A stretch of DNA of 64,000 bases. Origin: Arthrobacter beigongshangensis (GTDB taxonomy: Bacteria; Bacillota; Bacilli; Bacillales_A; Planococcaceae). The first letter of the stretch is position 1, and the number at the start of each line of letters is the position of its first letter. A program made the translations under genes and the position numbers. The stretch is from positions 124,001 through 188,000 of the forward strand of contig NZ_JADHDX010000002.1 of assembly GCF_016820585.1 (NCBI RefSeq). The letters run 5' to 3'. The notes beneath the pieces were generated by a model. It had not been told where the DNA came from. It worked only from the letters and a program-made list of their open reading frames with translations, and searched no databases. Below are positions 33,348-41,072 of this stretch, in pieces.

Positions 33348-34322
33348 ATGTCTAACAAAGTAGTAGTACTTGGGGAAGCAAGAGAAGGAGCATTACGTAA
33401 TGTTTCTTTTGAAGTCATTGCAGCCGCTAAAAAGATTTCTGGTGGCGGTGAAGTAGTTGGTGTGTTGCTTGGTGATGCAGTCGAATCATTGGCAGCAGAA
33501 ATGATTCAATATGGTGCTGATCGTGTTATTACTGTGGAGCATCCACATTTGAAACAATATACATCTGATGCTTTTAGTCAAGCGTTTATGGCAGTCTATG
33601 AACAGGAGAAACCTAATGCTGTCGTATTTGGTCATACAGCGCTAGGTAAAGACTTATCACCGAAAATTGCGAGTAAGTTGGCATGTGGCTTGATTTCAGA
33701 TGTGACAGCTATCGAAGGTGAAGGTGATGCTGCGGTATTCATTCGCCCGATTTATTCTGGAAAAGCATTTGAAAAAGTGAGAAACAAAGAAGGGCTTTTA
33801 TTTGTCACGGTTCGTCCAAACAATATAGCGCCTCTGGCACAGGATGCTAGCCGTACGGGTGACGTGTCATCTGTAACCGCAGACATTACGAGCCTACGTT
33901 CAGTCATTGCAGAAGTTGTCCGAAAATCAACTGAAGGTGTCGATCTTTCTGAAGCGAAAGTAGTTGTTGCGGGTGGTCGCGGTGTGAAGAGCGCGGAAGG
34001 ATTCGCGCCATTACAAGAGCTTGCAACGCTACTAGGCGGAGCAATTGGGGCATCACGTGGTGCTTGTGATGCAGATTACTGTGATTACTCCCTACAAATC
34101 GGTCAGACGGGTAAAGTAGTCACTCCGGACTTGTATATCGCCGCTGGTATTTCAGGTGCAATCCAGCACGTTGCAGGGATGTCAAATGCTAAAGTAATCG
34201 TTGCGATCAACAAAGATCCAGAAGCGAATATTTTCAAAATTGCAGATTACGGCATCGTTGGCGATTTGTTCGATGTCATTCCATTGATGATTGAAGAAAT
34301 TAAAAAGATTAAGTCAAACTGA
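33348..34322 (+). CDS. etfA: Electron transfer flavoprotein alpha subunit
   Basis: 324 residues. Its C-terminal half binds FAD: VVVAGGRGVKSAEGF, LGGAIGASRGACDADYCD, QIGQTGKVVTPDLYIAAGIS and the AINKDPEANIFKIADYGIVGD end. With EtfB it is the electron acceptor of acyl-CoA dehydrogenases. Replacement of the usual AVDAG by ACDAD in the FAD loop is a small local variation. AGGAGGGAC precedes the ATG. A terminator ends the operon. Confidence 0.96.
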   Translation: MSNKVVVLGEAREGALRNVSFEVIAAAKKISGGGEVVGVLLGDAVESLAAEMIQYGADRVITVEHPHLKQYTSDAFSQAFMAVYEQEKPNAVVFGHTALGKDLSPKIASKLACGLISDVTAIEGEGDAAVFIRPIYSGKAFEKVRNKEGLLFVTVRPNNIAPLAQDASRTGDVSSVTADITSLRSVIAEVVRKSTEGVDLSEAKVVVAGGRGVKSAEGFAPLQELATLLGGAIGASRGACDADYCDYSLQIGQTGKVVTPDLYIAAGISGAIQHVAGMSNAKVIVAINKDPEANIFKIADYGIVGDLFDVIPLMIEEIKKIKSN

Positions 34323-34331
34323 ACATCTAGA

Positions 34332-34360
34332 AAAAGTCTCCCCAAAAGGGAGGCTTTTTT
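34332..34360 (+). terminator. Terminator of the fadR-etfA operon
   Basis: Arms GTCTCCC and GGGAGGC around AAAA, then T6. Confidence 0.88.
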
Positions 34361-34392
34361 GTTTCAGACAGAAAGTCTTGTTCCTTAATTAT

Positions 34393-34408
34393 AGTGATAA
34401 AGGTCACA
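34393..34408. promoter_or_regulatory. Fnr-like site
   Basis: AGTGATAAAGGTCACA differs from the TGTGA-N6-TCACA consensus at one position. Its centre is at 34400.5, exactly 41.5 bp before the transcript start (near 34442) expected from the -10 TATACT at 34430-34435. That is the spacing of Fnr/CRP class II activation. Confidence 0.55.
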
Positions 34409-34429
34409 AAATTAATTTCCATAATAAAT

Positions 34430-34435
34430 TATACT
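34430..34435 (+). promoter_or_regulatory. -10 element of the DUF438/hemerythrin gene
   Basis: TATACT without a good -35, as expected of an activator-dependent promoter with the box at -41.5. The leader to the TTG start is about 100 nt. Confidence 0.55.
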
Positions 34436-34543
34436 TAGAATATAAGAAGTTTTAAAAGTGGATTTCTTAAACCGCACTTTCTCCTTTAGCGATTAAAATA
34501 TATAGCAGTATCGCATCAAAAACTAGACATGAGGTGAAAAATA

Positions 34544-35788
34544 TTGAATATACAATTTGATATAAAAAGAATTCACATCTTCAAAGAACTATTACTTCGT
34601 TTCCGTCATGGTGGGTCATCAGAATCGATCCGAGTGGATTTTAATCAATATTTTAAAAATGTGAATGTTGTTGACATATTGCTAATCCAATTGGAATTAA
34701 TAAATGGTGACTATGGTATTACGATTGAGGATGTTGAGAAGTTTTCTATTATTTATCCTGATTTATGTGGCGGCATAATGAACGAAAAGGAAACTTCAGG
34801 CATTTATCATCCAGTTCAAATTTTTAAAGAAGAAATTACTGCATTTCAAGTTGTTTTGAATCAAATCAACCGTCTTTTGGAGTCATTCGAAGTAGATAAA
34901 CATCAAATTCAGAAGACAGATAGAACAGATGAATTACAGCATCAACTAGTTCGATTAGGCGAATTTCATAACCATTATCATCGGAAGGAAAAGCTCTTCT
35001 TTCCGATAATGGAACGATATGGTCACTATTCACCCATAAGAACAGTGTGGATGATGGATGATCAAATTCGTGTCTTGTATCAGGCTGTAAAAAAACAAAG
35101 TATTCAACTGTCCGATGAGAATTTTACACGCTTTCGAAAAAGATATGATGCATTCGAAAAGAAGTTTAAGGAAATGATTTTTCAAGAAGAAGCAATTATT
35201 TTGCCAATTCTTCGATCTATATTTAGTGAAGATGACTGGTTAGCGATTGCAAATGAAAGTGATGCATTCGGCTATTCAATCATCGAAGCGCCTAAGGGAA
35301 AATGGAAGCTGAAATCTGAAGATGTAGACAAAGTCGTAAGTAATACATCAACAACTCAAAATCTAATTTTGGGTGGTGGTGGTTATTTAACGATAGAAGA
35401 AGCCCAACTCATTTTTAACAATTTGCCATTGGAAATAACATTTGTTGATAAAAATGATCTATTTAAATACTTCAACAAAATAACAGAAGCATCGGAAATG
35501 TTGTTAGTGCGAACCCCAATTTCTATTGGGCGTAGTGTAGCAAATTGTCATCCTCCTAAAAGTCTAAAAAAGGTCATGACGCTAATTCGCGATCTTAAAA
35601 CAGGAAAACGAACTTCTGAAAGTATGTGGTTTAAAAAGAACAATCAATACATTTATCTTACTTATAAAGCAATACGTAACGAGGAAGGGGAATTTTTAGG
35701 TGTTTTGGAATATGTCCAAGATATTCAACCTTTCCTCGAATTGCCCAGTAAAGTAAAAACAGGACTTAGTAAATTAAAAAATTCATGA
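34544..35788 (+). CDS. DUF438-hemerythrin-PAS protein (putative O2/NO sensor)
   Basis: 414 residues in three parts. Residues 15-85 are DUF438-like. A hemerythrin HHE domain covers about 90-225, with ligand candidates IYHPVQIFKEE, EFHNHYHRKEKLFFP and FQEEAIILPIL. A PAS domain follows at 280-400 (LPLEITFVDKNDLFKYFN, then the ISIGRSVANCHPPKSL helix typical of DUF438 partners). There is no output domain such as a kinase. TTG start with GAGGTGAAA before it. Binding of O2, NO or iron by the diiron site is known for HHE proteins. The Fnr-like box supports a low-oxygen role, which is an inference. Confidence 0.85.
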   Translation: MNIQFDIKRIHIFKELLLRFRHGGSSESIRVDFNQYFKNVNVVDILLIQLELINGDYGITIEDVEKFSIIYPDLCGGIMNEKETSGIYHPVQIFKEEITAFQVVLNQINRLLESFEVDKHQIQKTDRTDELQHQLVRLGEFHNHYHRKEKLFFPIMERYGHYSPIRTVWMMDDQIRVLYQAVKKQSIQLSDENFTRFRKRYDAFEKKFKEMIFQEEAIILPILRSIFSEDDWLAIANESDAFGYSIIEAPKGKWKLKSEDVDKVVSNTSTTQNLILGGGGYLTIEEAQLIFNNLPLEITFVDKNDLFKYFNKITEASEMLLVRTPISIGRSVANCHPPKSLKKVMTLIRDLKTGKRTSESMWFKKNNQYIYLTYKAIRNEEGEFLGVLEYVQDIQPFLELPSKVKTGLSKLKNS

Positions 35789-35875
35789 CATTGCAACAAG
35801 CAAAGCATATATTTAGCCCGCGCAATAACTGCATGATATACTACGAGCATAGTTAATAAAGGAGGAAATGTTATT

Positions 35876-36190
35876 ATGGCAATTATTAATGCGACGGATC
35901 AAAACTTTGCGGAGAATATTAAAGAAGGACTTGTCCTTGTTGACTTTTGGGCACCTTGGTGTGGACCTTGTAAAATGATCGCTCCTGTTCTTGAAGAATT
36001 AGATGGCGACTTTGAAGGCAAAGCACAAATTGTAAAAGTAGACGTAGATGACAATCAAGGAACAGCAAGTAACTACGGTGTTATGTCTATCCCAACGCTT
36101 ATCCTATTTAAAGATGGCGAGATTGTAGACAAAGTGGTTGGTTTCAAACCGAAAGAAGCACTTGCAGAACTAATCGAAAAACACGCGTAA
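35876..36190 (+). CDS. trxA: Thioredoxin
   Basis: A 104-residue single-domain thioredoxin with the active site WAPWCGPCKMIAP (redox CGPC, near 29-32), the cis-Pro loop MSIPTLILFKDG and the C-terminal helix. It reduces cytoplasmic disulfides with electrons from thioredoxin reductase. AAAGGAGGAAATG precedes the ATG. It is monocistronic with a terminator, between etfA and uvrC as in B. subtilis. Confidence 0.97.
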   Translation: MAIINATDQNFAENIKEGLVLVDFWAPWCGPCKMIAPVLEELDGDFEGKAQIVKVDVDDNQGTASNYGVMSIPTLILFKDGEIVDKVVGFKPKEALAELIEKHA

Positions 36191-36217
36191 TCAAATTTAA
36201 CTTAATTCAATAGAATA

Positions 36218-36248
36218 ACCGGGTCCTTCATTGGTACCCGGTTTTTTT
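36218..36248 (+). terminator. Terminator after trxA
   Basis: Arms ACCGGGT and ACCCGGT, loop of 11, T7. Its 5' flank (36197-36209) has TTAACTTAATTCA, the same as the first arm of repeat A7. Confidence 0.88.
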
Positions 36249-36264
36249 TAGGTAGGTGACGGAT

Positions 36265-38058
36265 ATGAATGAATTGATTGAACAGAAATTGGCGATTTTA
36301 CCCGAGTTGCCGGGCTGTTATTTTATGAAGGATCGGCAAGGAACCGTTATATATGTTGGGAAAGCGAAAGTATTAAAAAATCGGGTGCGTAGCTATTTCA
36401 CGGGCAGTCATGATGGGAAAACACAGCGGCTCGTAGGTGAAATTGAGGATTTTGAGTATATGGTCACCTCATCCAATATTGAGGCACTTGTGCTTGAATT
36501 GAATCTTATTAAACAGTACGACCCGAAATACAATATTATGTTGAAAGACGATAAAACCTATCCCTACTTGAAAATTACAACCGAGCGCCATCCTAAATTA
36601 ATCATTACGCGGCAAGTGAAGAAGGATAAAGGGAAATATTTTGGCCCGTATCCGAATGCTTATGCAGCAGGGGAGACGAAAAAGTTATTAGACCGACTGT
36701 ATCCGTACCGAAAATGTCAGACGATGCCAGATCGTGTGTGCTTGTACTATCATATCGGTCAATGTCTAGCCCCATGCGTCAATGAAGTTGATCAGGAGAT
36801 TTATAAGGAAATGGTGGACGACATTAGTCGTTTCCTAAATGGCGGCTATAAAAGTGTCAAGAAGGAATTGACCGAAAAAATGTCCTCCGCTGCGGAAAAT
36901 TTGGAGTTTGAGCGTGCGAAAGAGTATCGGGATCAAATTACAAATATTGAAGCAGTTATGGAAAAACAAGCGATGACAATGAATGATTTTACGGATCGTG
37001 ATATTTTTGGTTATGCAATTGAAAATGGCTGGATGTGTGTTCAGGTATTTTTTGTACGGCAGGGGAAATTGATTGAAAGGGATGTGTCGCTGTTTCCGCT
37101 TTACCAAGACCCTGAAGACGAGCTACTGACATTCATCGGACAATTTTATGGGAAGTCCGAGCATTTGCTACCAAAGGAAATCTTATTATCTCAAGGGGTT
37201 GACAGTGAATTGGTTCGTCAGCTTCTGAACGTCAATGTATTTATTCCGCAACGAGGGAAAAAGAAATCATTGGTGGATCTTGCTATTAAAAATGCGGAAA
37301 TGTCATTGAAGGATAAGTTTCAGCTGATGGAAAGGCAAGAACAGCGAACGATTGGTGCGTGCGAGGAACTGGGTGAGGCGATGAATATAACGATACCGCT
37401 TCGCATCGAGGCTTTTGATAACTCCCATACGTACGGGGCTGATCCTGTTTCTGCGATGGTGTCATTTGTCGATGGCAAACCGAATCGCAAGGATTATCGC
37501 AAATATGTAACGAAAACAGCTGCTGCGCATGATGATTATGGTGCAATGCGAGAGGTTGTGAGAAGGCGTTATAGCCGTGTGCTGACGGACGACTTACCGT
37601 TACCTGATTTAGTCGTCATTGACGGTGGGAAGGGGCATATGGAGGCGGCACGAGAGATTATTGAGGACGAGCTAGGACTTTCCATTCCTATTGCGGGACT
37701 GGCGAAAGATGATAAACACCAGACGGCGCAATTGTTGTATGGCAATCCCATTGATATGATTCCGTTAAAAAGAACAAGTGAAGCCTTTTATTTATTGCAG
37801 CGGATACAAGATGAGGTGCACCGTTTTGCCATTACATTCCACAGACAACGGCGTGAAACGAATTCATTAACATCTGCGCTTGACGGGTTACCGGGTGTGG
37901 GGCCGAAACGTAAGCAACAGTTGTTGAAACATTTTGAGTCGGTGAAAAAGATTCGTGAAGCCTCTGTAGAAGCTTTGCAGCAAGCGGGCTTGCCTGGGGC
38001 AGTTGCTAAGGGAGTTGAGGCGTATTTTCGTCAAGAGGCATTGCGAGAGAAAGAGTAA
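36265..38058 (+). CDS. uvrC: Excinuclease ABC subunit C
   Basis: Makes both incisions in nucleotide excision repair with UvrB. 597 residues. The N-terminal GIY-YIG nuclease is seen as [27 protein letters not shown] motif lies near 200 ([17 protein letters not shown]). An RNase H-like C-terminal nuclease ([19 protein letters not shown], then [14 protein letters not shown]) and two HhH motifs ([19 protein letters not shown]) follow. The ATG at 36265 is chosen over the GTG at 36256 because AGGTAGGTGA overlaps the latter. Downstream lies the lysine riboswitch. Confidence 0.97.
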   Translation: MNELIEQKLAILPELPGCYFMKDRQGTVIYVGKAKVLKNRVRSYFTGSHDGKTQRLVGEIEDFEYMVTSSNIEALVLELNLIKQYDPKYNIMLKDDKTYPYLKITTERHPKLIITRQVKKDKGKYFGPYPNAYAAGETKKLLDRLYPYRKCQTMPDRVCLYYHIGQCLAPCVNEVDQEIYKEMVDDISRFLNGGYKSVKKELTEKMSSAAENLEFERAKEYRDQITNIEAVMEKQAMTMNDFTDRDIFGYAIENGWMCVQVFFVRQGKLIERDVSLFPLYQDPEDELLTFIGQFYGKSEHLLPKEILLSQGVDSELVRQLLNVNVFIPQRGKKKSLVDLAIKNAEMSLKDKFQLMERQEQRTIGACEELGEAMNITIPLRIEAFDNSHTYGADPVSAMVSFVDGKPNRKDYRKYVTKTAAAHDDYGAMREVVRRRYSRVLTDDLPLPDLVVIDGGKGHMEAAREIIEDELGLSIPIAGLAKDDKHQTAQLLYGNPIDMIPLKRTSEAFYLLQRIQDEVHRFAITFHRQRRETNSLTSALDGLPGVGPKRKQQLLKHFESVKKIREASVEALQQAGLPGAVAKGVEAYFRQEALREKE

Positions 38059-38106
38059 TATGATAAAGTAAATGCACTGAATTTTTCACTTACAATTATA
38101 TATGAA

Positions 38107-38345
38107 GTGAGGATAGAGGCGCGAATGCTAATAGTACATTTCCGGAGAGCGACAGCTCGGTGAAGGAAATTGAAAGGGGTATTCGCCGAAGCGGACAAAT
38201 CGACTGTCACGATTGTTTGGCTGGATTTCCATTGAAGAAATGGGAGTCTGTCAGGTATTGACTACCTGGAGAGCTATCCGTACGGAGCATCTCTTTAATG
38301 ATGTCTCCAATCGGACCCGGCTCTCAACTTATTGAGGGCCGTTTT
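38107..38345 (+). ncRNA. Lysine riboswitch (L box)
   Basis: The conserved core strings of the L box occur in order: GATAGAGGCGCGAATGC, TAGTACATTTCCGGAGAG, GTGAAGGAAATTGAAAGGGG, TCGCCGAAGCGG, GGCTGGATTTCC, GTCTGTCAGG and CCTGGAGAGCTATC. A terminator with arms CGGCTCTCAA and TTGAGGGCCG plus T5 (about 38319-38346) ends it, before lysC. Lysine binding should favour termination. Confidence 0.95.
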
Positions 38346-38376
38346 TGCATACAGGAGAAAGACGGAGGAATGGATA

Positions 38377-39603
38377 ATGGAACGAATCGTAATGAAATTC
38401 GGGGGGACTTCAGTCGCGAACCCGGAAAGAATCGCACGTGCGGCGCAGCTTGTAGTAAGGGAAGTGAATAGTGGCAAACAAGTTGCGGTCATCGTTTCGG
38501 CAATGGGGAAAACGACAGATGAGCTACTATCGCTTGCGAAAGAAGTGAACTCGGCGGCAGGTCGACGTGAGCTCGATATGCTTTTGGCAACGGGCGAACA
38601 AGTGACGGCATCCCTACTTGCAATGGCGATTTCTGGAGAAGGTGTGGAGGCACATTCTTATACAGGATGGCAGGCAGGTGTCCTGACGGAGTCGGTTCAT
38701 GGCAATGCGCGCATTGAACAGGTACAAGCAGATAGAGTGAGTGCTGCCCTAACTTCGGGAACCGTCGCGGTCATTACAGGCTTCCAGGGAGCTGATATGC
38801 ATGGTGAATTAACGACGCTTGGTCGCGGAGGTTCCGATACAAGTGCAGTTGCTATCGCTATTGCACTGGGGGCTTCTATTTGTGATATTTACACGGATGT
38901 CGAAGGGGTATTTACGACAGATCCAAGACTCATTAAACAAGCTCAAAAGCTTGAGGAAATATCCTATGATGAAATGCTGGAGATTGCGAATTTGGGGGCG
39001 GGTGTACTTCATCCACGAGCAGTTGAATTTGCGAAAAACCATCAAATGCCTTTGCGTGTTAGACCGGCTCATATAGAGGGGGAAGGAACGATTATCAAGG
39101 AGGAAATTGATTTGGAAAATAATTTAGTTGTGCGGGGCATCGCCTTTGAGCGAGATATCGTTCGGATAACAGTGATGTACAACGTCCCATACAATGGCTC
39201 ACTTGCCAATATATTCACAGCTCTTGCGGAGCACCATGTCAACGTTGATATTATTGTTCAGACGATTAGAGAGGATGTCCAACCATCTGTGTCATTCTCT
39301 ATCAAAAAAGAGGATTTTGCCGAAGTGATTAATGTATTAGAATCCAATAAAGAAGCACTCGGTTATAGTCGTGCCGATTTTGAAGTAGGTCTAGCGAAGG
39401 TGTCGATTGTTGGCAGTGGAATGGTGTCTAACCCAGGTGTCGCGGCAAGTCTATTTGAGACTTTACGCCAAGTAGACATTCCGATAAAAATGGTCAGTAC
39501 ATCGGAAATTAAAGTGTCTGTCGTAATTCCAGAGCCTGAGATGGAGAAGGCTGTAGCAGCCCTTCATGAACAATTTGGATTAGATGCAGTAAAAGGAAAA
39601 TGA
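38377..39603 (+). CDS. lysC: Aspartokinase II (lysine-sensitive), alpha subunit
   Basis: Phosphorylates aspartate, the first step to lysine, DAP, threonine and methionine. It has 408 residues, exactly the B. subtilis LysC length. The kinase domain begins VMKFGGTSVANPERI and contains TLGRGGSDTSAVAIA and DVEGVFTTDPR. Two ACT domains (about 265-400) bind the effector. GGAGG lies 8 nt before the ATG. In B. subtilis an in-frame internal start gives a separate beta subunit, and a good candidate exists here at 39112. Control by the lysine riboswitch is evident. Confidence 0.97.
   Translation: MERIVMKFGGTSVANPERIARAAQLVVREVNSGKQVAVIVSAMGKTTDELLSLAKEVNSAAGRRELDMLLATGEQVTASLLAMAISGEGVEAHSYTGWQAGVLTESVHGNARIEQVQADRVSAALTSGTVAVITGFQGADMHGELTTLGRGGSDTSAVAIAIALGASICDIYTDVEGVFTTDPRLIKQAQKLEEISYDEMLEIANLGAGVLHPRAVEFAKNHQMPLRVRPAHIEGEGTIIKEEIDLENNLVVRGIAFERDIVRITVMYNVPYNGSLANIFTALAEHHVNVDIIVQTIREDVQPSVSFSIKKEDFAEVINVLESNKEALGYSRADFEVGLAKVSIVGSGMVSNPGVAASLFETLRQVDIPIKMVSTSEIKVSVVIPEPEMEKAVAALHEQFGLDAVKGK
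39097..39114 (+). promoter_or_regulatory. Internal ribosome site and TTG start for aspartokinase beta subunit
   Basis: AAGGAGG at 39097-39103 lies inside lysC, 8 nt before an in-frame TTG at 39112. Translation from it would give a 163-residue product with the ACT domains, the size of the B. subtilis beta subunit. Confidence 0.7.
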
Positions 39604-39642
39604 AAAAAAGAGATGTAGCCACCACGGCTACATCTCTTTTTA
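39604..39642. terminator. Bidirectional terminator between lysC and yslB
   Basis: Arms AAAGAGATGTAGCC and GGCTACATCTCTTT around ACCAC, with A-run and T-run flanks; it reaches the yslB stop. Confidence 0.9.
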
Positions 39643-40056
39643 AACGCCAATTTTAGTTTTGGTATCCCATTTCACTTGGAATGTAACGCGTCCTTTTTTG
39701 GGTTGCGCTTCTCCGTAGCATTCAGTCAAAAGTCCGTTCAATTTCTGATACTGTTCTGCAAGAAAGCCTGCTTCTAGTTGAAAAGATCTGTCTTGGATAT
39801 TTATCTCATCGCCCATAATCATTGTGAAAAAGGCCTCATCTTTTTGCATTTTTTCGAGGGAAAGAATTCCCCATCCTGCCTCTTGAAAGAACATTGGAAG
39901 CTCTTCAACGCTAAAAACAGGAAATTTCCTTGCGACTTCTTTTCCTGCCCAATAAAGAATATCACCTTGGTGAGTACCTAAAATACTAGGTAAGACATGG
40001 TCGCGTAAAAGGTCATAGCCGAAATGAGTCGGCGAAAGATTTGTATTATTTTCCAA
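39640..40056 (-). CDS. yslB: YslB family protein (DUF2507)
   Basis: 138 residues, all within the DUF2507 family. Characteristic strings are LRDHVLPSILGTHQGDILYWAGKEVARKF and FFQEAGWGIL, then FQLEAGFLAEQYQ. V4R-like heme or small-molecule binding has been suggested for relatives, but no function is established. The TTG at 40056 is used because GAAAGGA abuts the upstream TTG at 40068 with no spacing; this choice is uncertain. The order lysC-yslB-sdhC matches B. subtilis. Confidence 0.82.
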   Translation of the reverse strand: MENNTNLSPTHFGYDLLRDHVLPSILGTHQGDILYWAGKEVARKFPVFSVEELPMFFQEAGWGILSLEKMQKDEAFFTMIMGDEINIQDRSFQLEAGFLAEQYQKLNGLLTECYGEAQPKKGRVTFQVKWDTKTKIGV

Positions 40057-40141
40057 TCGTCTATGCAATCCTTTCGGATGAAAATAAGTGAAATACTTTT
40101 AATATAGAAGTAATATGTTCGTAACAAAAAACCACATCATC

Positions 40142-40170
40142 TTGACCTCTTTAAAACAGAGGAGTACAAT
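40142..40170 (+). promoter_or_regulatory. Promoter of sdhCAB with an inverted repeat in the spacer
   Basis: TTGACC (40142-40147), a 17-nt spacer and TACAAT (40165-40170). CCTCT and AGAGG flank TTAAAAC within and just before the spacer. A repressor could use this palindrome. Confidence 0.65.
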
Positions 40171-40281
40171 GGACATGTTCTAATATTGTACCACGAAGAG
40201 GGGAACCGTCAATGATTGCTTCGTGTCTAAACGATGACAACACTGATTTGGTAACCTCAGTAATAAGGGAGGGTAAAAGAC

Positions 40282-40890
40282 TTGTCGAGAGAATCAGATT
40301 TTTACTTGCGCCGTCTTCATTCATTGCTCGGAATTATTCCGGTTGGACTTTTTGTTGCCCAACACTTGGTCATTAACCACTTTGCAACACGCGGCGAGGA
40401 AGCATTCAACACTGCATCTAACTTCATGGGGAGCTTACCATTCGTTCTATTTTTAGAATGGTTCATCATCTACATCCCACTTATGTTCCATGCGTTTTAC
40501 GGCCTGTACATAGCTTTCACAGCAAAAAATAACGTACAACGCTACGGGACTTTCCGTAACTGGATGTTCATGCTACAACGCGTTACGGGTGTATTCCTTG
40601 TAATCTTTATCGCATGGCACGTCTATGAAACAAGAATTCAGAAAGCATTGGGTGCTGAGGTAGACTTCAATATGATGGCTAACATCTTAGACAACCCATT
40701 CATGTTGGCATTCTACATCGCGGGTGTTATCGCGGCGACGTTCCACTTGGCGAACGGTCTTTGGTCATTCCTAGTGACTTGGGGGCTGGCACAATCACCA
40801 CGTTCACAAACAATCGTCACATACGTTACAATCGTAGTATTCCTAGTGTTGGCTACAATTGGCGTTCAAGCACTACTTGCATTTGTTTAA
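40282..40890 (+). CDS. sdhC: Succinate dehydrogenase cytochrome b558 subunit
   Basis: 202 residues, five transmembrane segments. It anchors SdhAB in the membrane and carries two b hemes. His ligands are in SLLGIIPVGLFVAQHLVINH (near 17-28), YIPLMFHAFYGLY, VIFIAWHVYE and ATFHLANGLWSF. Electrons pass to menaquinone. The start is TTG with AGGGAGGG before it. The stop codon lies in the first stem of repeat A5, which separates it from sdhA. Confidence 0.96.
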   Translation: MSRESDFYLRRLHSLLGIIPVGLFVAQHLVINHFATRGEEAFNTASNFMGSLPFVLFLEWFIIYIPLMFHAFYGLYIAFTAKNNVQRYGTFRNWMFMLQRVTGVFLVIFIAWHVYETRIQKALGAEVDFNMMANILDNPFMLAFYIAGVIAATFHLANGLWSFLVTWGLAQSPRSQTIVTYVTIVVFLVLATIGVQALLAFV

Positions 40891-41014
40891 CTTGAATTAG
40901 CAGAAGTTCTTGCTAATTCAAGTTAAGCCTCCGGCGGATGTCACAAATTTTGAAGGGAATTAATTGCGCAAGCGCAATTCAAAATTTGGACGCAATTACG
41001 CCGAGGCGTAATTG
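40887..41014 (+). repeat. Family A repeat, copy A5, inside the sdh operon
   Basis: A perfect 16-bp stem (TTAACTTGAATTAGCA, 40887-40902, with 40911-40926) includes the sdhC stop. Then come GCCTCCGGCGGATGTCACAA, ATTTTGAAGGGAAT, inner hairpin AATTGCGC/GCGCAATT, AAAATTTGGACG and the end stem CAATTACGCC/GGCGTAATTG (40993-41014). The change to GCGC is matched on both arms of the inner hairpin. Confidence 0.9.
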
Positions 41015-41072
41015 ATTTGAAATATGATTGATTGAAAATGAGATCACTGATAATTTGAGGAGTGAAACAATA

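Noticed and set aside
36190..36217. A ninth family A copy after trxA
   Set aside because: Only the TTAACTTAATTCA arm is present, with no GCCTCCGGCGG core and no second arm; it may be chance.
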